Of a DNA stretch of 7,701 nt, positions 1-6,910 are shown piece by piece (position 1 is the stretch's first letter; each line of letters begins with the position of its first letter). Source of the stretch: Sulfurovum sp. (GTDB lineage: Bacteria > Campylobacterota > Campylobacteria > Campylobacterales > Sulfurovaceae); the NCBI GenBank assembly GCA_004377245.1, contig SOIK01000219.1, forward strand, positions 1-7,701, in the 5' to 3' direction. A model generated the notes under the pieces. The model worked only from the letters and a program-made list of their open reading frames with translations, had not been told where the DNA came from and searched no databases. A program made the position numbers and the translations under genes.

Positions 1-1849
1 CCTGTATACTCTCCAGCTCATTAAGTGCTGCACGCAAACGCTTCAAGTCTCCACTCTTTCTTACAATATAAGGAGTAAGATAGATCACTACATTCACCTT
101 GCTTTCCGCATCTCCATTGGAAGTAAAAAGACGACCAAGTATAGGGATGTCTCCCAGGAGTGGTACTTTTGTCGTACTTTTACCTCCGGCACTTTTTATC
201 AGTCCCCCCAGGATAATCGTTTCTCCATTATTAATAATGGCATTGGTAACAACTTTACGTTTCGTTGTGGTAGGTCTATCTGCAGCAGCACCTGAACTTG
301 GTAAAATGTCTTCTATCTCCGCTTCTACTTCCAGAGTGACTTGATTGTTGCTTGAGAGTCTTGGTTTTACTTTGAGAGTAAGCCCAATATCCTCTCTTGA
401 GTAGCTGTTGATAATGTTACCCTGCCCTTGTATAGACTGCTGTGCTTGGGTTAAGATAGACTGTGTTTGTCCTACGTATATAGAGGCTTCTTTGTTGTTG
501 GTACACAAAACAGATGGTTCACTCAGGATGTGTGCTGCACCATTTTGTTTTAACAAGTCCAGTTTTGCACCTAAAGCAAATACTTCAGAAATACCTGTGT
601 CAAACTGAAAAGGTCTTTCTGTTGAAGTATATGGATTTCCCTGATTGTCATAACGTGTTACTTGATTATTTAGGAATCCTAATAATGTCGGCGAAATCAT
701 CAACGAAGAAGCACCTAAATTTGCTGCCGCAGAGAAAAGTCCCTGTGAAGTAATTTTCCCTCCTTCAAATCCATAACGTATTCCTATCTGTTCTGCTAAA
801 TCTGTATTTATCTCAACAATCCGTGCTTTCACATAAACTTGTACTTTAGGTATATCTATCTTGGACACCGTTGCTCGAATGTTTTTCATCTGCTCCGCAG
901 TTGCAAGGAGGATCAAAGCATTTCTTTCTATATCTGATACTACCGTCGCTTTACTAGGTGGGTTACCGCCTTTTTTAGGTGCTTTTATCGCTACATTATT
1001 CATTTGAGAAATCAATTTACTCAAAATCTTTTCCATCTCTTCAACATTTGAGTTTTTGAGTCGGATAACATACATTTCTTGCGTAGTGCTCTCGCCTTTT
1101 ATGTCAAGTTTTTTGATATACTTAATCATTCGATTGTTATTATCTGATTTACCTACCAAAATGATGGAGTTGGTTGCTTCATCTTTAAAGACATCTACCT
1201 TTTCACTCTCTATGGTTTGAGGGAAAAGTTTTTTTGCCATATTTTGAGCATTGGTAAAGACATCTTTCACGCTAGAGTTTTTAAGTTTCACAACAACAGA
1301 CTTCTTTTCAGCCCTTGCTTCTACTGCCTTGATCACCTTAGAGATGGACCATAGCGTTCTAGGTGTTGCAGTAATGGCTAAAACATTGTTCTCTTTAAAT
1401 GAGATCACTTTAGCATTCTTATGCAGAAGTGGTTTGATCTTTGCACGCATAACTGCTGCATTGGAGTTCTTAAGGGGGAACATCACTGTTTTCATCGTAT
1501 CGCCATCATCGATAGTACTACTTACAGGCAAACCTTCACCTGCAGCATTGGCACCTTTAACCACCTTGTAGTATTCACCTTGGTCCACCAAAGTTAAACC
1601 TTTTCCGCCAAGGATAGAGTTAGCCAGAGGTATCAATGAACTTTTTTTGATAGGTGTTGTAGAAATAAAGTTTATCTTCCCTTTTAGTTCACCCTCTATT
1701 AAGATGTTTTTCTGTGTGATCTTAGAAACCATCTCTATAAAATCTTTCACACTAAGGTCTCGAAAGTTTACATCTACCTTCTCTTCTTCGGCATGTAGTC
1801 CTATGGACAAAACAAGCAATGCACTCAATAATATTTTAGTTAATTTCAT
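1..1849 (-). CDS. gspD: Type II secretion outer-membrane secretin GspD (C-terminus off the left edge)
   Basis: GspD forms the multimeric outer-membrane channel through which folded periplasmic proteins leave the cell. I translated 616 residues from the ATG at 1849 to the window edge. Residues 1-20 are a Sec signal peptide (basic start, hydrophobic core, likely cut in GLHA/EEEK). Four periplasmic domains follow: N0 at about 22-98, N1 at about 120-180, N2 at about 185-250 and N3 at about 258-335. The secretin barrel domain covers about 338-600. It carries the family signature VPLLGDIPILGRLF at 562-575, with GETIILGGLI (542-551) and a VTLEVEAEIEDI strand (504-515). The usual family length is 600-750, so little is missing. 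The start overlaps the end of gspC by 14 bases, which suggests translational coupling. A GGAG Shine-Dalgarno lies 7 bases upstream. Type IV pilus PilQ also has this fold, but the N0-N3 layout and the gspC neighbour favour GspD. Confidence 0.96.
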   Translation of the reverse strand, partial: MKLTKILLSALLVLSIGLHAEEEKVDVNFRDLSVKDFIEMVSKITQKNILIEGELKGKINFISTTPIKKSSLIPLANSILGGKGLTLVDQGEYYKVVKGANAAGEGLPVSSTIDDGDTMKTVMFPLKNSNAAVMRAKIKPLLHKNAKVISFKENNVLAITATPRTLWSISKVIKAVEARAEKKSVVVKLKNSSVKDVFTNAQNMAKKLFPQTIESEKVDVFKDEATNSIILVGKSDNNNRMIKYIKKLDIKGESTTQEMYVIRLKNSNVEEMEKILSKLISQMNNVAIKAPKKGGNPPSKATVVSDIERNALILLATAEQMKNIRATVSKIDIPKVQVYVKARIVEINTDLAEQIGIRYGFEGGKITSQGLFSAAANLGASSLMISPTLLGFLNNQVTRYDNQGNPYTSTERPFQFDTGISEVFALGAKLDLLKQNGAAHILSEPSVLCTNNKEASIYVGQTQSILTQAQQSIQGQGNIINSYSREDIGLTLKVKPRLSSNNQVTLEVEAEIEDILPSSGAAADRPTTTKRKVVTNAIINNGETIILGGLIKSAGGKSTTKVPLLGDIPILGRLFTSNGDAESKVNVVIYLTPYIVRKSGDLKRLRAALNELESIQ

Positions 1850-2690
1850 ATTCTAACTCCATTTCTTCTTTTCCTCTTATGATAGTTAAACTAAGACTAT
1901 CCATTGTGTCGATATTTTTATATACATTCATTGCAGCATTATAGCTGGTTATCTCTTGTCCGTTGATGGACTTGATCACATCACCTCTTCGTAATCCCAA
2001 TTTTGAAAAATGACTGTTTTTACGAACAAAAGTAACACGGAAACCTTTAAGGTCCTTCCCCTCTTTTTGTTCAGCAATCCCAATATTTTTCATAATCTCT
2101 TCCATGTTCTTCGCATAGTGCTCCACTAAGCTTTTATCTATGATTCTATGGTCACCTGCATCAATGATATCTCCCTCTACTTTAGAGGATGAAGATTGCG
2201 TTTCAGAAGAAGTAGCAGCAGCAACATCTTTTGCTTTACTGACACTTTTATCACCTTTTTTACTTTTAATGAGGTTTATCTGATACGTTTTAGAATTTTT
2301 GCTAAACGTAGCAAAATTACTGCCTGCTCCTTCTAGTACAAAGCCATTGATCTCATCACCTTTAGAGAGGACTTTCGTTTTCTTTTTATACGATACTGTT
2401 ATGACAGTTACATCCGAGGCATTGTAAATAGCTAAAAGTTCAATGTCTTTTATGCTTCCTTGAGGCTTGGCAGGACGTGTAGGTTTTGGTCTCTCAGGGG
2501 CAGGCGCTTCATTTGGTGTCAATTTTACTCTGTAGTAAAGAGCCTTCCCGCCTTTTTCTTCGGCATGTTCCAGACCACTTGAAGGAAGCCATACCACCTC
2601 AACAACAAACCATAATGATTTAACCATAAGTAAAAGTACTAGAAGAGCAATAAGCCCTTTAAACACTTCTGGTTTAAAAAGATGTTTCAT
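1836..2690 (-). CDS. gspC: Type II secretion inner-membrane protein GspC with C-terminal PDZ domain
   Basis: GspC spans the inner membrane once and contacts the GspD secretin in the periplasm, and it helps select substrates. The 284-residue protein has a short cytoplasmic N-terminus and a membrane helix at about 11-33. A Pro/Lys-rich stretch follows (61-77, APAPERPKPTRPAKP inside it). The homology-region (HR) domain is at about 80-142, with IELLAIYNA, a VLSKGDEING turn and a closing YQINLI strand. A Ser/Ala-rich linker (157-170) leads to a PDZ domain at about 213-282, including SKLGLRRGDVIKSINGQEI. Length is normal for the PDZ class of GspC, as opposed to the coiled-coil class. The start overlaps the end of the gspN-like gene by 17 bases, and GGGTGG just upstream could serve as the ribosome binding site. 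The HR domain was recognised by pattern only; the PDZ domain and position directly before gspD make the call firm. Confidence 0.9.
   Translation of the reverse strand: MKHLFKPEVFKGLIALLVLLLMVKSLWFVVEVVWLPSSGLEHAEEKGGKALYYRVKLTPNEAPAPERPKPTRPAKPQGSIKDIELLAIYNASDVTVITVSYKKKTKVLSKGDEINGFVLEGAGSNFATFSKNSKTYQINLIKSKKGDKSVSKAKDVAAATSSETQSSSSKVEGDIIDAGDHRIIDKSLVEHYAKNMEEIMKNIGIAEQKEGKDLKGFRVTFVRKNSHFSKLGLRRGDVIKSINGQEITSYNAAMNVYKNIDTMDSLSLTIIRGKEEMELEYEIN
1857..1860 (-). promoter_or_regulatory. Ribosome binding site of gspD
   Basis: The minus strand reads GGAG and then 7 bases before the ATG at 1849. The site lies inside the last codons of gspC. It supports this start, which also gives a complete signal peptide. 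Confidence 0.7.
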
Positions 2691-3189
2691 AATACCACCC
2701 TTTCTCGTCTTTTTTCAATTGTGATTTAATCGTCTCTATCTCTTTGGTCTCATTAAAATCTATGTGAAGTTTTCGTTCTGTCAAATCAACACTTCCCTCA
2801 ATAACGCCAAAACTACCTTCTGCACTTACCGATGCCTCCAAAGGAGAGAGAACAGAATGAGATAAAATGGCTTTATCTGTTTGTTGTGGTGCCATTGCCT
2901 TTAGTGTATCGTCCAGCAAGAATGAGTCAAGCTCAACTTTTGTATAAAAAAGCAGGGTAAAGAGAGTAAGCTCTTCAATGGTTGCTACCTTGATCCCTTT
3001 TACATACACAGAAGCCTGTTTCAAGGTCAAAGAAAACAATCCTTCATCTATACTTTTTTTGTTTATCTTTATCTCATTTTTGGCAAGCTCCTCTTCCAGC
3101 TTATAGTAAAGCTCTTGCTTAGGCATGAAAACCAATAGTGCGAACCAGGCGATGAACAGTGTTATAAAAATCTTTTTTACCATTTGCAT
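2674..3189 (-). CDS. Probable GspN-like type II secretion membrane protein
   Basis: This is a 171-residue protein with one N-terminal membrane helix (about 7-22) and a periplasmic part rich in alternating hydrophobic residues, as expected of a beta domain. After the helix, MPKQELYYKLEEELAK, then a SLTLKQASVYVKGIKVATIEEL segment (53-74), recall the start of GspN proteins. In that family a short helix leads to a domain resembling lipid-transfer and membrane-assembly proteins. GspN is an accessory inner-membrane component of uncertain role. At 171 residues this copy is shorter than the usual roughly 250. It sits between the gspM-like gene (13-base overlap) and gspC (17-base overlap), the slot where an N protein is expected. 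Two ATGs are possible, 3189 and 3183, and I kept the first. Sequence support is modest and position carries much of the call; it could instead be a lineage-specific T2SS protein. Confidence 0.55.
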   Translation of the reverse strand: MQMVKKIFITLFIAWFALLVFMPKQELYYKLEEELAKNEIKINKKSIDEGLFSLTLKQASVYVKGIKVATIEELTLFTLLFYTKVELDSFLLDDTLKAMAPQQTDKAILSHSVLSPLEASVSAEGSFGVIEGSVDLTERKLHIDFNETKEIETIKSQLKKDEKGWYYETSF

Positions 3190-3578
3190 TTGAACTCCAC
3201 ATGATACGATGAACCTGTCTTTTTTATATCTAACTGCCTGATCACTACGGCAAGATTTAAAATCTTAGAGATAAGTTTGTTCAACTCTGTTGAACTTAGA
3301 CCCTCGTAGATTGCTGTCAGTTTTTTACCTTTTTTGCTCCATGTCACTTTGGATGGAGGGATAAGTTTTTCTAACTCGGCTACTTTTTTAGAGATCTTTT
3401 TATCTGCCCATATTTTTTTAAGCGCAACGATCTCTTTAAAATCACTTACTGCTTGTTTTGTGGTAATTGCATGTTCTGCCTGAGAAGAGATCTGTCCATT
3501 TTTATACAGAAATGCCCCAAGCATTAGCAGAAATGCCAAGAGTACCACTAATTCGTTTTGATATCGTTTCAAACTCAT
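3177..3578 (-). CDS. gspM: Probable GspM-like inner-membrane platform protein
   Basis: GspM is a bitopic inner-membrane protein that pairs with GspL in the assembly platform. This 133-residue product has a basic cytoplasmic N-terminus and a membrane helix at about 9-25 (VVLLAFLLMLGAFLY). A charged helical segment follows (about 35-73). A small alpha/beta domain (about 78-133) has the strand-helix-strand pattern of the ferredoxin-like fold in GspM and PilO: LTAIYEGLS, then ELNKLISKILNLAVVIRQLDI, then YHVEFKCKW. It is a little shorter than typical GspM (about 150-180). The ATG overlaps the gspL stop as ATGA, a classic coupling junction, so production is probably tied to gspL. The call depends on topology, fold pattern and position, since this family is weakly conserved in sequence. 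Confidence 0.7.
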   Translation of the reverse strand: MSLKRYQNELVVLLAFLLMLGAFLYKNGQISSQAEHAITTKQAVSDFKEIVALKKIWADKKISKKVAELEKLIPPSKVTWSKKGKKLTAIYEGLSSTELNKLISKILNLAVVIRQLDIKKTGSSYHVEFKCKW

Positions 3579-4507
3579 AGTGTCCCCTCTATCTGTACAT
3601 CATCACCGTCTGAAACTTTTGAAGTATTAAGTTTCTCTTTTTTTGCTAACTCATTCAGACGTTTAGCTACTTTGGCATCACTACAGGAAAACTGTGCTTT
3701 AAAACTCTTTTCATTTAATGCCAGTGATGTTAAAGTAACCCCTTTGAAGATCATTCTAGAGAGTGATTTTACCACTTCTCTTTTTTTTCTCTCTGCGGTA
3801 TCAATGGTTTTATATTTTGTAGCGATATTTTTTCTCTGCATTTTACTCTGTAAAGAGGGATACTCTTCCAAGAGTCGTTGCATCTCCTCTTCTCCAGCCT
3901 TTGAGTCGTTACCATAACGCCAGCCCTCTACAAAAAACATCCCAGCAAAAATGGTAAAAACTATAGCTAAAACCATAGCTTGCTTCATGCTCAGAAAAGA
4001 ACCATACGCTCCTTGTAGCGTAACTCCTGTTTTGGGGGTAAAACTATCATTAAAAGTTAATAGCTTTGTCTCTTCTTCTAGTGCTGCTTGAGGCACAACA
4101 ACAACGGCATCATCTAAGGCCACAAGTGCTTCTTTTTTTCCTAAAAGAACTGGATCGGTAAAGGATGAGAGTGATTGTTGTGCAAAAAAGAGTTTGGACA
4201 CTTGTTCTGCTTTTATCCCTTTTGTGCTGAGGAACTCGGTAATTTCATCCACATCATACGCGATAAAAGCCCATATGCCCTCTTCTTTAAACACCAGATA
4301 CTCATATGATCTCCCCTCTTCCAGTAAGCCATCAAAAAGGGAGGGTGCTATTTTTTTTGCCTGATAGAGATACTTTACGGGAAGTGGCTCTTTTTTAAGT
4401 GTATAAAACTGTGGCGTAAGCATGACGTTCACACTATGTGACAAGGAAACATGTTCCATTGATGCATGCACTAACAGTAGCTCTTTATTGCTTCCCATAA
4501 AATTCAA
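3575..4507 (-). CDS. gspL: Type II secretion platform protein GspL (short form)
   Basis: GspL links the cytoplasmic GspE ATPase to the inner-membrane platform. The 310-residue product has a cytoplasmic domain (about 1-172) with the alternating strands expected of the degenerate actin-like GspL domain. A single membrane helix lies at about 175-195 (MVLAIVFTIFAGMFFVEGW). A helical stalk follows (about 202-250), then a periplasmic ferredoxin-like domain (about 252-310: VTLTSLALNEKSFKAQFS, then DAKVAKRLNELAKKEK). Family members are usually nearer 400 residues, so the cytoplasmic part is reduced. The start is ambiguous: TTG at 4507 has AAGGAGAGG nine bases upstream, while the ATG at 4498 (307 residues) is 18 bases from it. 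I chose the TTG because of that spacing. The gene overlaps the end of gspK by 23 bases and hands over to gspM through ATGA. Confidence 0.82.
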   Translation of the reverse strand: MNFMGSNKELLLVHASMEHVSLSHSVNVMLTPQFYTLKKEPLPVKYLYQAKKIAPSLFDGLLEEGRSYEYLVFKEEGIWAFIAYDVDEITEFLSTKGIKAEQVSKLFFAQQSLSSFTDPVLLGKKEALVALDDAVVVVPQAALEEETKLLTFNDSFTPKTGVTLQGAYGSFLSMKQAMVLAIVFTIFAGMFFVEGWRYGNDSKAGEEEMQRLLEEYPSLQSKMQRKNIATKYKTIDTAERKKREVVKSLSRMIFKGVTLTSLALNEKSFKAQFSCSDAKVAKRLNELAKKEKLNTSKVSDGDDVQIEGTL

Positions 4508-5399
4508 AATCTTTTACCTCTCCTTGAATATCTACAAATTTAAATCTAAATCTTTCACCTGCATGTCCATACTGAACTTCACACTCTGCTTCTTCCAAGA
4601 AATCTTGTGCAAAAAGTTTTTGGTTATACGATTCACCACTGTTTTGAACAAATGTTTTGAGCATACCCTCACCCTCTATCCACTCTTCTTTGACCGTAGC
4701 CAAGTCTATGTCAAAAAGTAAGGAGATAAGTTCTGCTGAGATATAATCACCATCTATCACCTTTGCCGTAGGGCTAAATGCAAAAAGCTTCGCCCAGGGT
4801 ACACGGCTTACCTTTTGGTCATCAACTTCGAGTTGGTATCTACTGATGATACCCTCAAATTGTTTATACGATATAATACCGTTTTTTTGACGAAGTCTGC
4901 TTTGTTCTTTTTGGACAAACTTCTCTTTGCCGCCTATCTCTTCAAGTAACATCTCTTGCAGTCTTCCTGCATCTTCCAAATTGTATGTTTGCGAGATAGT
5001 ATCAAATACTTTTTGTGCTGCATTATACTGCTCTAGCATTTCTTGACTATTACCTAACCCTAACCAATTAATGTTAACTCCATTTGCCAAAGGACGGCAC
5101 TTGAGCATAAGAGAAAATCTGCCATCGGGGGAAGATAAAGGCACCGGCGTTAAATAGAGTGTGGTATAGAGTGTGTTTTTCTCTTTAAAGTTTTTAAATA
5201 TCTTTCTGATATCTGCGTAGTAAAGATTGCTTTGTATCAACGCTTTTGTTGTGGTTGCATCTTTTCTTACTTCATCGAAATAACTAAGAAGTATGCCTGT
5301 CAAGGCGATTATCACGGCCAGTACAGATAAAGTAATGAGAAGAGCAAACCCTTTTCTATGAGGGATTCTTCTATGTATAGTATATTTGGATTTATCCAT
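4485..5399 (-). CDS. gspK: Minor pseudopilin GspK (pseudopilus tip protein)
   Basis: GspK is the large minor pseudopilin that caps the pseudopilus tip together with GspI and GspJ. The 304-residue precursor has a basic leader (1-17) ending HRKG, with the expected prepilin peptidase cut before F18. The hydrophobic helix at about 18-40 reads FALLITLSVLAVIIALTGIL. Residue +5 of the mature protein is Ile (I22) in place of the Glu found in other pseudopilins. Lack of Glu5 is a known hallmark of GspK. The body has a long helical region (about 115-190), consistent with the inserted alpha-domain of GspK, and ends in a strand-rich segment (about 272-304). It is first in the minus-strand run and follows an extended -10 promoter. 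The large size, missing Glu5 and the gspL neighbour agree. Confidence 0.87.
   Translation of the reverse strand: MDKSKYTIHRRIPHRKGFALLITLSVLAVIIALTGILLSYFDEVRKDATTTKALIQSNLYYADIRKIFKNFKEKNTLYTTLYLTPVPLSSPDGRFSLMLKCRPLANGVNINWLGLGNSQEMLEQYNAAQKVFDTISQTYNLEDAGRLQEMLLEEIGGKEKFVQKEQSRLRQKNGIISYKQFEGIISRYQLEVDDQKVSRVPWAKLFAFSPTAKVIDGDYISAELISLLFDIDLATVKEEWIEGEGMLKTFVQNSGESYNQKLFAQDFLEEAECEVQYGHAGERFRFKFVDIQGEVKDFEFYGKQ
4517..4525 (-). promoter_or_regulatory. Ribosome binding site that favours the TTG start of gspL
   Basis: On the minus strand AAGGAGAGG lies within the last codons of gspK. It stands 9 bases before the TTG at 4507 and 18 bases before the ATG at 4498. The shorter spacing is the normal one, so it argues for the rare start codon. 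Confidence 0.55.
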
Positions 5400-5461
5400 T
5401 TAAAAGCTCTATTAAAGTAAAATTTTGATAATTATTATACCAAAGCAAACTAAGGATTGAT
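5400..5461. promoter_or_regulatory. Divergent intergenic region between gspK and gspG
   Basis: These 62 bases are all that separates the two divergent T2SS transcription units. Besides the minus-strand -10 at 5434-5439, the plus strand has an AT-rich stretch, TTGATAATTATTATAC (5425-5440). It includes a weak TATTAT and the palindrome ATAATTAT (5428-5435), and could give a promoter for gspG. The plus -10 is poor compared with the minus one. AAGGA at 5452-5456, 5 bases before the ATG, is a good ribosome binding site for gspG. Confidence 0.45.
5434..5439 (-). promoter_or_regulatory. Extended -10 promoter element for the gspK-L-M-N-C-D run
   Basis: On the minus strand the 62-base divergent gap contains TTTGGTATAAT, a perfect TATAAT preceded by TGn (an extended -10). 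No convincing -35 box lies 17 bases upstream, which is common in AT-rich Campylobacterota promoters. Transcription would start near 5427, leaving about 28 bases of leader before the gspK ATG. The following genes overlap without gaps, so this may drive all six. Confidence 0.55.
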
Positions 5462-5908
5462 ATGAAAGAACCAAAGAAGATAAAAACAGAAAAATTAAGA
5501 GCAGGATTTTCCCTTATAGAATTACTCATTGTTATCGTGATACTGGCTGGTCTTGTAGCTGTCGTTGCACCAGGGCTTATGGACTCTGCGAATCAGGCAA
5601 AAAGAGACACCGTATGCCTCAAGATGAATGACCTCAAAAAGAGACTTGATATGTTTAAACTTGATAATGGTGTTTACCCGGAAACGGAAGAGGGGTTTGA
5701 AGCGCTCATGAGTAATCCAGATGCAGACAAATACCCTAACTATCGTGCAAAACCTTACCTTAAAAAACTACCAAAAGATTCATGGAAGACACCTTTTGTT
5801 TATTTGAAGCAAGGTTCAGAAGTTGAAATTATCAGCTTTGCTGCAGACAGAAAAGAGGGTGGAGAAGAGAATGCTTTAGATATATTATTTAGCGATTGTA
5901 ATAAATAA
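5462..5908 (+). CDS. gspG: Major pseudopilin GspG
   Basis: GspG is the main subunit of the periplasmic pseudopilus, which pushes substrates through the secretin. The 148-residue precursor has a 15-residue basic leader ending LRAG. Prepilin peptidase would cut before F16, giving mature FSLIELLIVIVILAG with Glu5 (E20) in place. GspG hallmarks follow: LDNGVYPETEEGFEAL (67-82), a DSWKTPFVY motif (106-114) matching the usual DPWGNPYxY, and the calcium-loop region ADRKEGGEENALDI (128-141). The loop keeps AD, GGE and the final DI, but has Ala-Leu-Asp where Asp-Ala-Asp is common. Cys52 and Cys146 could form a disulfide, which is not typical of GspG. Length is normal. It opens a three-gene plus-strand pseudopilin run with a clear ribosome binding site (AAGGA). 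Confidence 0.96.
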   Translation: MKEPKKIKTEKLRAGFSLIELLIVIVILAGLVAVVAPGLMDSANQAKRDTVCLKMNDLKKRLDMFKLDNGVYPETEEGFEALMSNPDADKYPNYRAKPYLKKLPKDSWKTPFVYLKQGSEVEIISFAADRKEGGEENALDILFSDCNK

Positions 5909-5916
5909 CATTTTTC

Positions 5917-6465
5917 ATGCCTAAACAAGAAATAGACAAGATGCATAAGGGGTTCTCTCTCATAGAGCTTCTTGTTGTGATCATTATCATCTCGATTGTC
6001 TATTTTTTAGGATTTAGTGGTGTAGAAAAAAACAGTAGTAAACCCAAAGCACTTACTGCGCTTAACCTCAAATCTACTATTATGAAATCAGACCTTTTTA
6101 CAGGAGAAGCTACCCTGCTCTGCATAAATAAATGTCGTTCTTGCTACCTTCGGAAAGGGATACACTCTGCCTTTCAAGCCTACGAACATGGGATAGATCT
6201 TAAAGATACACAAGCCTATACTTTAGATGAGAGAGAGTCTCTTCTTCATCTAGAGTATGGACGTTATCAAGACAAGAAGATTTGCCTGATACTTGACTTC
6301 TACAAAAACGGAAGCAGCACGCAGATCATTTTGAAAAATGAAAGTGGTGTCTTCTTCTTGCCTGCTTTTTTTGAAGCACCTCAAAAAGTAGACTCACTAG
6401 AAGATGCAAAAGATCTTTGGCTTAAAAACAGTGATCTTGCATCAAACAGTGGAGACTTTTATTGA
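5917..6465 (+). CDS. Minor pseudopilin, GspH-like, with a cysteine cluster
   Basis: This 182-residue protein has a prepilin leader ending MHKG and a cut before F13. The mature start is FSLIELLVVIIIISIVYFLG with Glu5 (E17), so it should enter the pseudopilus. Position right after gspG, length and the late strands ICLILDFYKNGSSTQIIL (122-139) fit GspH, which joins the tip complex to the GspG shaft. The body contains CINKCRSC (Cys69, Cys73, Cys76) and a fourth Cys123, which I do not associate with GspH. The first ATG is 9 bases after the gspG stop and has no clear Shine-Dalgarno. An internal ATG at 5941 would leave a four-residue leader, so the first start is preferred. The last four bases overlap the next gene. 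Prepilin class is certain; the H assignment is by position and length. Confidence 0.72.
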   Translation: MPKQEIDKMHKGFSLIELLVVIIIISIVYFLGFSGVEKNSSKPKALTALNLKSTIMKSDLFTGEATLLCINKCRSCYLRKGIHSAFQAYEHGIDLKDTQAYTLDERESLLHLEYGRYQDKKICLILDFYKNGSSTQIILKNESGVFFLPAFFEAPQKVDSLEDAKDLWLKNSDLASNSGDFY

Positions 6466-6872
6466 AAACTTTACGTCCTGCCTTCACTATTATAGAAATC
6501 CTTATTTCCGTCATCATTATCTCTGTTTCCATCATTTATGTACTCAAACTACATAGCCAAAACCATGAACAGATCGTTTATATCTCTGAGAGAAACAAAC
6601 TCTCTTTACAGGACTCACTTTTTTTAACAGATGATGTTGTCAGATACCATAGAGACAGAAAAGAGGCCTATGAGGTATTGGAAAAACATTTTAAAGTGAA
6701 AGATTTAAAAAGTAGAGAACTTTTAAAAAAGAATGCTAGAGATTTCTTCATCCCGGAACCTATCAATATCTTACCTGATGAAGGGTACGGACCTACTGCT
6801 ATCGTAGACGAGATCATGCTCAAAGACAAACACTCTTCCGTTTATTATCATTTTAAAATCAGTAATTTTTAA
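6462..6872 (+). CDS. Small minor pseudopilin, GspI/GspJ-like, TTG start
   Basis: This 136-residue protein has a prepilin N-terminus with leader MKTLRPA and a predicted cut before F8. The mature start is FTIIEILISVIIISVSIIYVL with Glu5 (E12). The residue before the cut is Ala instead of Gly. Prepilin peptidases tolerate this, and it appears in other Campylobacterota prepilins of the KKAFT or RPAFT type. Length is close to GspI (about 120-130), but the body (about 30-136, charged, helix-rich to about 90) shows no GspI motif I can name, so GspJ or a lineage-specific minor pseudopilin remains possible. The start is a TTG sharing TTGA with the stop of the previous gene, so translation is probably coupled. 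Another ATG late enough to keep the leader does not exist. The gene ends the plus-strand pseudopilin run. Confidence 0.7.
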   Translation: MKTLRPAFTIIEILISVIIISVSIIYVLKLHSQNHEQIVYISERNKLSLQDSLFLTDDVVRYHRDRKEAYEVLEKHFKVKDLKSRELLKKNARDFFIPEPINILPDEGYGPTAIVDEIMLKDKHSSVYYHFKISNF

Positions 6873-6886
6873 CTGAACCCTTTGAA

Positions 6887-6910
6887 TAACTCTAGGTACT
6901 CGGAGAGTTA
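6887..6910. repeat. Inverted repeat between convergent genes, possible weak terminator
   Basis: TAACTCT (6887-6893) and AGAGTTA (6904-6910) form a perfect 7-base stem with a 10-base loop, between the plus-strand pseudopilin stop and the minus-strand exosortase. The right arm includes the exosortase stop codon. The placement suits a two-way terminator, but neither side is followed by a proper run of T, so intrinsic termination would be weak. Confidence 0.35.

Noticed and set aside
99..344. Plus-strand open frame inside gspD
   Set aside because: It lies wholly antisense to the secretin domain, has no homology I recognise and no ribosome binding site. The same applies to the open frames at 408-608, 514-753, 1251-1571 and 1647-1856.
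3558..3917. Plus-strand open frame antisense to gspL
   Set aside because: The opposite strand holds a coherent GspL C-terminal domain. This frame is Ser/Phe-rich in the way typical of the reverse of a Lys/Glu-rich gene. The frame at 4422-4721 is rejected for the same reason.
5462..6872. Type IV pilus rather than T2SS identity for the pseudopilins
   Set aside because: The GspG calcium-loop and DSWKTPFVY motifs, the presence of GspC with PDZ, and GspK without Glu5 are T2SS features not shared by type IV pili.
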